This document shows positions 14,147-15,928 of a DNA stretch of 15,928 nt, piece by piece (the first letter of the stretch is position 1; each line of letters begins with the position of its first letter). The notes under the pieces were generated by a model. That model ran no database searches. It had not been told where the DNA came from and was given only the letters and a program-made list of their open reading frames with translations. The stretch spans positions 1 through 15,928 of the forward strand of contig NZ_JALAMS010000070.1 in NCBI RefSeq assembly GCF_026790145.1, given 5' to 3'. A program made the position numbers and the translations under genes. Source of the DNA: Bacillus_I endophytica_A (GTDB lineage: Bacteria > Bacillota > Bacilli > Bacillales > Bacillaceae_H).

Positions 14147-14181
14147 AAAAAAAACAGGATGCGCTCGCACCCTGTTTTTTT
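14147..14181. terminator. Bidirectional terminator between the 115-residue gene and glnA
   Basis: AAAAAAACAGG and CCTGTTTTTTT flank an inner TGC/GCA helix with a GCTC loop; one A/C mismatch interrupts the stem. It serves both convergent genes. Confidence 0.9.
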
Positions 14182-14184
14182 GAA

Positions 14185-15549
14185 TTAGAATTTTGCTTGA
14201 TAGCTTTCAAGTTCCCAGCCGTGAACAGCTAAACGGTAGCTATCCCACTCGCCTTTTTTCAATGCAATATACTCTTCATATACGTGTGAACCTAACGTAC
14301 GTTTTGCAAAATCACTATTTTGAAGTGCTTCTACTGCTTCTTTTAAGTCACCTGGTAAGCTGTCAATTCCAAGCTCAGCACGGCGCTCTTCTGTCATATG
14401 GAAAATATCTTCATTTACAGAATCAACAGGTTTTAAGCTACGTTCAATTCCATCAAGACCTGCTGCAGCAACTGCTGCAAACGCTAAGTAAGGGTTTGCT
14501 GATGGATCTGGACAGCGAAGCTCAACACGTGTACCCATGCCTCTTGTTGATGGAATACGCACAAGTGCAGAACGGTTTGAAGCACTCCAAGCGATATAGC
14601 AAGGTGCTTCATATCCTGGAACAAGACGCTTATAAGAGTTTACAAGCGGGTTTGTAAGAGCAACAAAGTTTTTAATGTTGTCCATAAGGCCCCCTATGAA
14701 GCTATAAGCTGTCTCAGAAAGAGCATCTTCTCCTTGTGGATCAAAGAACGCATTTTCACCATCTTTGAAGAATGACATATTTACGTGCATACCAGAACCA
14801 TTAATACCTGCTACTGGTTTTGGCATAAATGTCGCATGTAAGCCAAATTTAGCAGCTACTGTTTTAACTACCCATTTATATGTTGTTGAACGGTCAGCTG
14901 CTGTTAGTGCATCTGCATATTTGAAGTTAATTTCATGCTGTCCTTCCGCTACTTCATGGTGTGATGCTTCAATTGTGAAGCCCATTGCTTTTAACGCACG
15001 GTAGATTTCTAAACGAACGCGTTCCCCAATGTCTTTTGGAGATGGCTCAAAATAGCCACCATTGTCGTGAACCTGCACTGTTGGATTTCCTTCTTCGTCT
15101 GTTTTAAAAAGGAAGAATTCAAGCTCTGGACCTACTGAAATTGTATATCCATGATCAGCAGCTTTTGCAATCGTGTTTTTTAAAACATTGCGTGTATCTC
15201 CTTCAAAAAGAGTGCCGTCCGGGTTTGTTACACTACAAAGGAAACGAGCTTCCGAATATCCTTCTTCAACAGACCATGGTAAAACAGCGAACGTTTGTAA
15301 ATCTGGTTGAAGATAAAGATCAGATTTATTGATTGGTGAAAAACCTACAACAGATGAACCATCAAACATGCTTTTACCTTCTACAACGTCGTCTAACTTT
15401 TCAACTGGAACTGTAACATGCTTTAAAGTTCCTTCAAGATCGATGAATTGAAGATGAAGAAGTTCAACGTGTTTTTGGGAGATGATGTCTTTGATTTGTG
15501 ATAAAACGTCCGTTTGCGGAGTTGCTTCTGTAATTGCTAATTGACTCAT
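14185..15549 (-). CDS. glnA: Glutamine synthetase, type I, divergent form
   Basis: ATP-dependent ligation of ammonia to glutamate, as a cytoplasmic dodecamer. The 454-residue protein has MFDGSS (61-66), GPELEFFLF, EASHHEVAEGQHEINFKYAD, NGSGMHVNMS, NSYKRLVPGYEAPCY with the flap glutamate, and RIPSTRG. It lacks the adenylylation-type insert, as GSI-alpha enzymes do. It has about ten extra N-terminal residues compared with B. subtilis GlnA (444 aa) and is clearly diverged. P72 (GFSPINKSD) replaces R62 (GFVRIEESD), which in B. subtilis GlnA is needed for feedback inhibition by glutamine. glnR, which precedes B. subtilis glnA, is not seen within 379 bases upstream. GAGAGG precedes the ATG at 15549. 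The enzyme call is certain; a second, differently regulated copy is inferred. Confidence 0.96.
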   Translation of the reverse strand: MSQLAITEATPQTDVLSQIKDIISQKHVELLHLQFIDLEGTLKHVTVPVEKLDDVVEGKSMFDGSSVVGFSPINKSDLYLQPDLQTFAVLPWSVEEGYSEARFLCSVTNPDGTLFEGDTRNVLKNTIAKAADHGYTISVGPELEFFLFKTDEEGNPTVQVHDNGGYFEPSPKDIGERVRLEIYRALKAMGFTIEASHHEVAEGQHEINFKYADALTAADRSTTYKWVVKTVAAKFGLHATFMPKPVAGINGSGMHVNMSFFKDGENAFFDPQGEDALSETAYSFIGGLMDNIKNFVALTNPLVNSYKRLVPGYEAPCYIAWSASNRSALVRIPSTRGMGTRVELRCPDPSANPYLAFAAVAAAGLDGIERSLKPVDSVNEDIFHMTEERRAELGIDSLPGDLKEAVEALQNSDFAKRTLGSHVYEEYIALKKGEWDSYRLAVHGWELESYQAKF

Positions 15550-15571
15550 GTTATATAACCTCTCAATTTAA

Positions 15572-15588
15572 TGTTATTTTTTCTTACA
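15572..15588. promoter_or_regulatory. GlnR/TnrA-type box in the glnA leader
   Basis: On the minus strand TGTAAGAAAAAATAACA fits TGTNA-N7-TNACA exactly. It lies about 8-24 bases after the predicted transcription start, a position that would repress (GlnR-like) by blocking elongation or clearance. Confidence 0.8.
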
Positions 15589-15602
15589 CCATTTATATTT
15601 AT

Positions 15603-15631
15603 ATTATATTCTGACTTTTTTATTTTTTCAA
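15603..15631 (-). promoter_or_regulatory. SigA promoter of glnA
   Basis: TTGAAA (15626-15631), 17 bases, TATAAT (15603-15608) on the minus strand. The -10 is perfect and the -35 is five of six. The leader is about 47 bases. Confidence 0.85.
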
Positions 15632-15728
15632 GGCTTTTTTCACAAATTTCCGACCCTTCTCCCTAAAACCCTTCTTCAATGTTAAGGATTCAACGAAAAA
15701 TCCGCTCATTTCTACGCTAAACAATTAC

Positions 15729-15763
15729 AAAAAAACACGTTTCAAGGCGAAACGTGTTTTTTT
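15729..15763. terminator. Bidirectional intrinsic terminator
   Basis: A perfect 15-bp stem: ACACGTTTC with its A run (15729-15743) pairs with GAAACGTG and its T run (15749-15763). It separates glnA from whatever is transcribed from the right side. Confidence 0.92.
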
Positions 15764-15873
15764 AAAGCGCTATCATTAAGGTTTCTGTCTTCTGCATCTT
15801 GGAATTGATGATTTAAAAAAGCTGCAGACTTTTCCGTGATCGAAACCTTCTTTCATAATTTTCTTTTATTATA
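15764..15873 (-). ncRNA. Candidate small structured RNA (about 130 nt with its terminator)
   Basis: On the minus strand a perfect TATAAT (15868-15873) precedes a stretch closed by a perfect pair AAGGTTTC/GAAACCTT (15842-15849 with 15778-15785), with an inner 6-bp helix TGCAGA/TCTGCA (15823-15828 with 15791-15796), and then the terminator at 15729-15763. No ORF with a ribosome site is present; a 26-codon ATG frame at its start has none. The -35 is poor. It could be a small RNA or the leader remnant of a lost gene. Confidence 0.3.
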
Positions 15874-15880
15874 TCATAAA

Positions 15881-15928
15881 TTTGAAAAGAAAAAAGAGAG
15901 CTTATTCGCTCTCTTTTTTCTTTTCAAA
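15881..15928. terminator. Perfect 21-bp inverted repeat at the window end, probable terminator
   Basis: Bases 15881-15901 pair perfectly with 15908-15928 around a TTATTC loop. The arms include GAGAGC and long A/T runs, so it is probably a bidirectional terminator of a gene beyond the window. Its right end coincides with the window edge, so it could be longer. Confidence 0.7.

Noticed and set aside
15764..15873. A protein-like frame (KKVSITEKSAAFLNHQF...) on the minus strand
   Set aside because: A stop codon directly precedes it and there is no ATG, GTG or TTG start within it.
1..15928. tRNA, rRNA, CRISPR array, transposase, phage or attachment sites
   Set aside because: No cloverleaf, repeat-spacer series, IS-like terminal repeats or mobile-element proteins were seen.

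Overview
The window looks like a chromosomal segment of an AT-rich, spore-forming Bacillaceae (Bacillus or a close relative; species not resolved). Evidence: a spore photoproduct lyase operon (splA-splB) close to the Bacillus subtilis proteins, strong GGAGG-type ribosome binding sites, frequent GTG/TTG starts, SigA-type promoters, a GlnR/TnrA-type box, NrdR boxes, and many hairpin-plus-T-run terminators. There are no tRNAs, rRNAs, transposases, phage genes or CRISPR arrays; this is a core-metabolism region with several unusual details.

Layout. Positions 1-2640 (minus strand) hold a glycolytic group: pfkA, pyk and the first 38 codons of fbaA. Positions 3065-6411 (minus) hold nrdA-nrdB, the large and small subunits of an aerobic class I ribonucleotide reductase. 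Their leader (6412-6831) carries a SigA-like promoter, two NrdR boxes 32 bp apart, a cobalamin riboswitch and an intrinsic terminator, so nrdAB appears to be controlled both by nucleotide state (NrdR) and by vitamin B12. Positions 7037-8862 (minus) hold a small multi-pass membrane protein and a probable lipoprotein with a von Willebrand A domain. Positions 9030-10380 (minus) are splA-splB, for repair of spore DNA photoproduct. Positions 10537-11226 (minus) hold a 61-residue membrane protein and a GNAT-like protein that lacks the usual acetyl-CoA loop.

From 11562 the orientation is mixed: a plus-strand small alarmone synthetase (RelP/YwaC type), a plus-strand 35-residue membrane peptide, a minus-strand YjbQ/UPF0047 protein, a plus-strand VC0807-like membrane protein, and a plus-strand 115-residue signal-anchored protein of unknown function. 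At 14185-15549 (minus) lies a type I glutamine synthetase with a clear promoter and a GlnR/TnrA-type box, but without the feedback-inhibition arginine of B. subtilis GlnA and without glnR immediately upstream. The last 200 bases hold a possible small structured RNA between two terminators and a perfect 21-bp inverted repeat.

Main points of interest: (1) stacked NrdR and B12-riboswitch control of nrdAB, which predicts a B12-dependent class II reductase elsewhere in the genome; (2) a pyruvate kinase lacking the C-terminal PEP-utiliser-like domain typical of Bacillus, in a pfkA-pyk-fba arrangement not preceded by accA; (3) a divergent glutamine synthetase; (4) a palindrome centred on the -35 of the likely pfkA promoter; (5) a possible new small RNA near the right edge. 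I found no defence system, biosynthetic cluster or mobile island.
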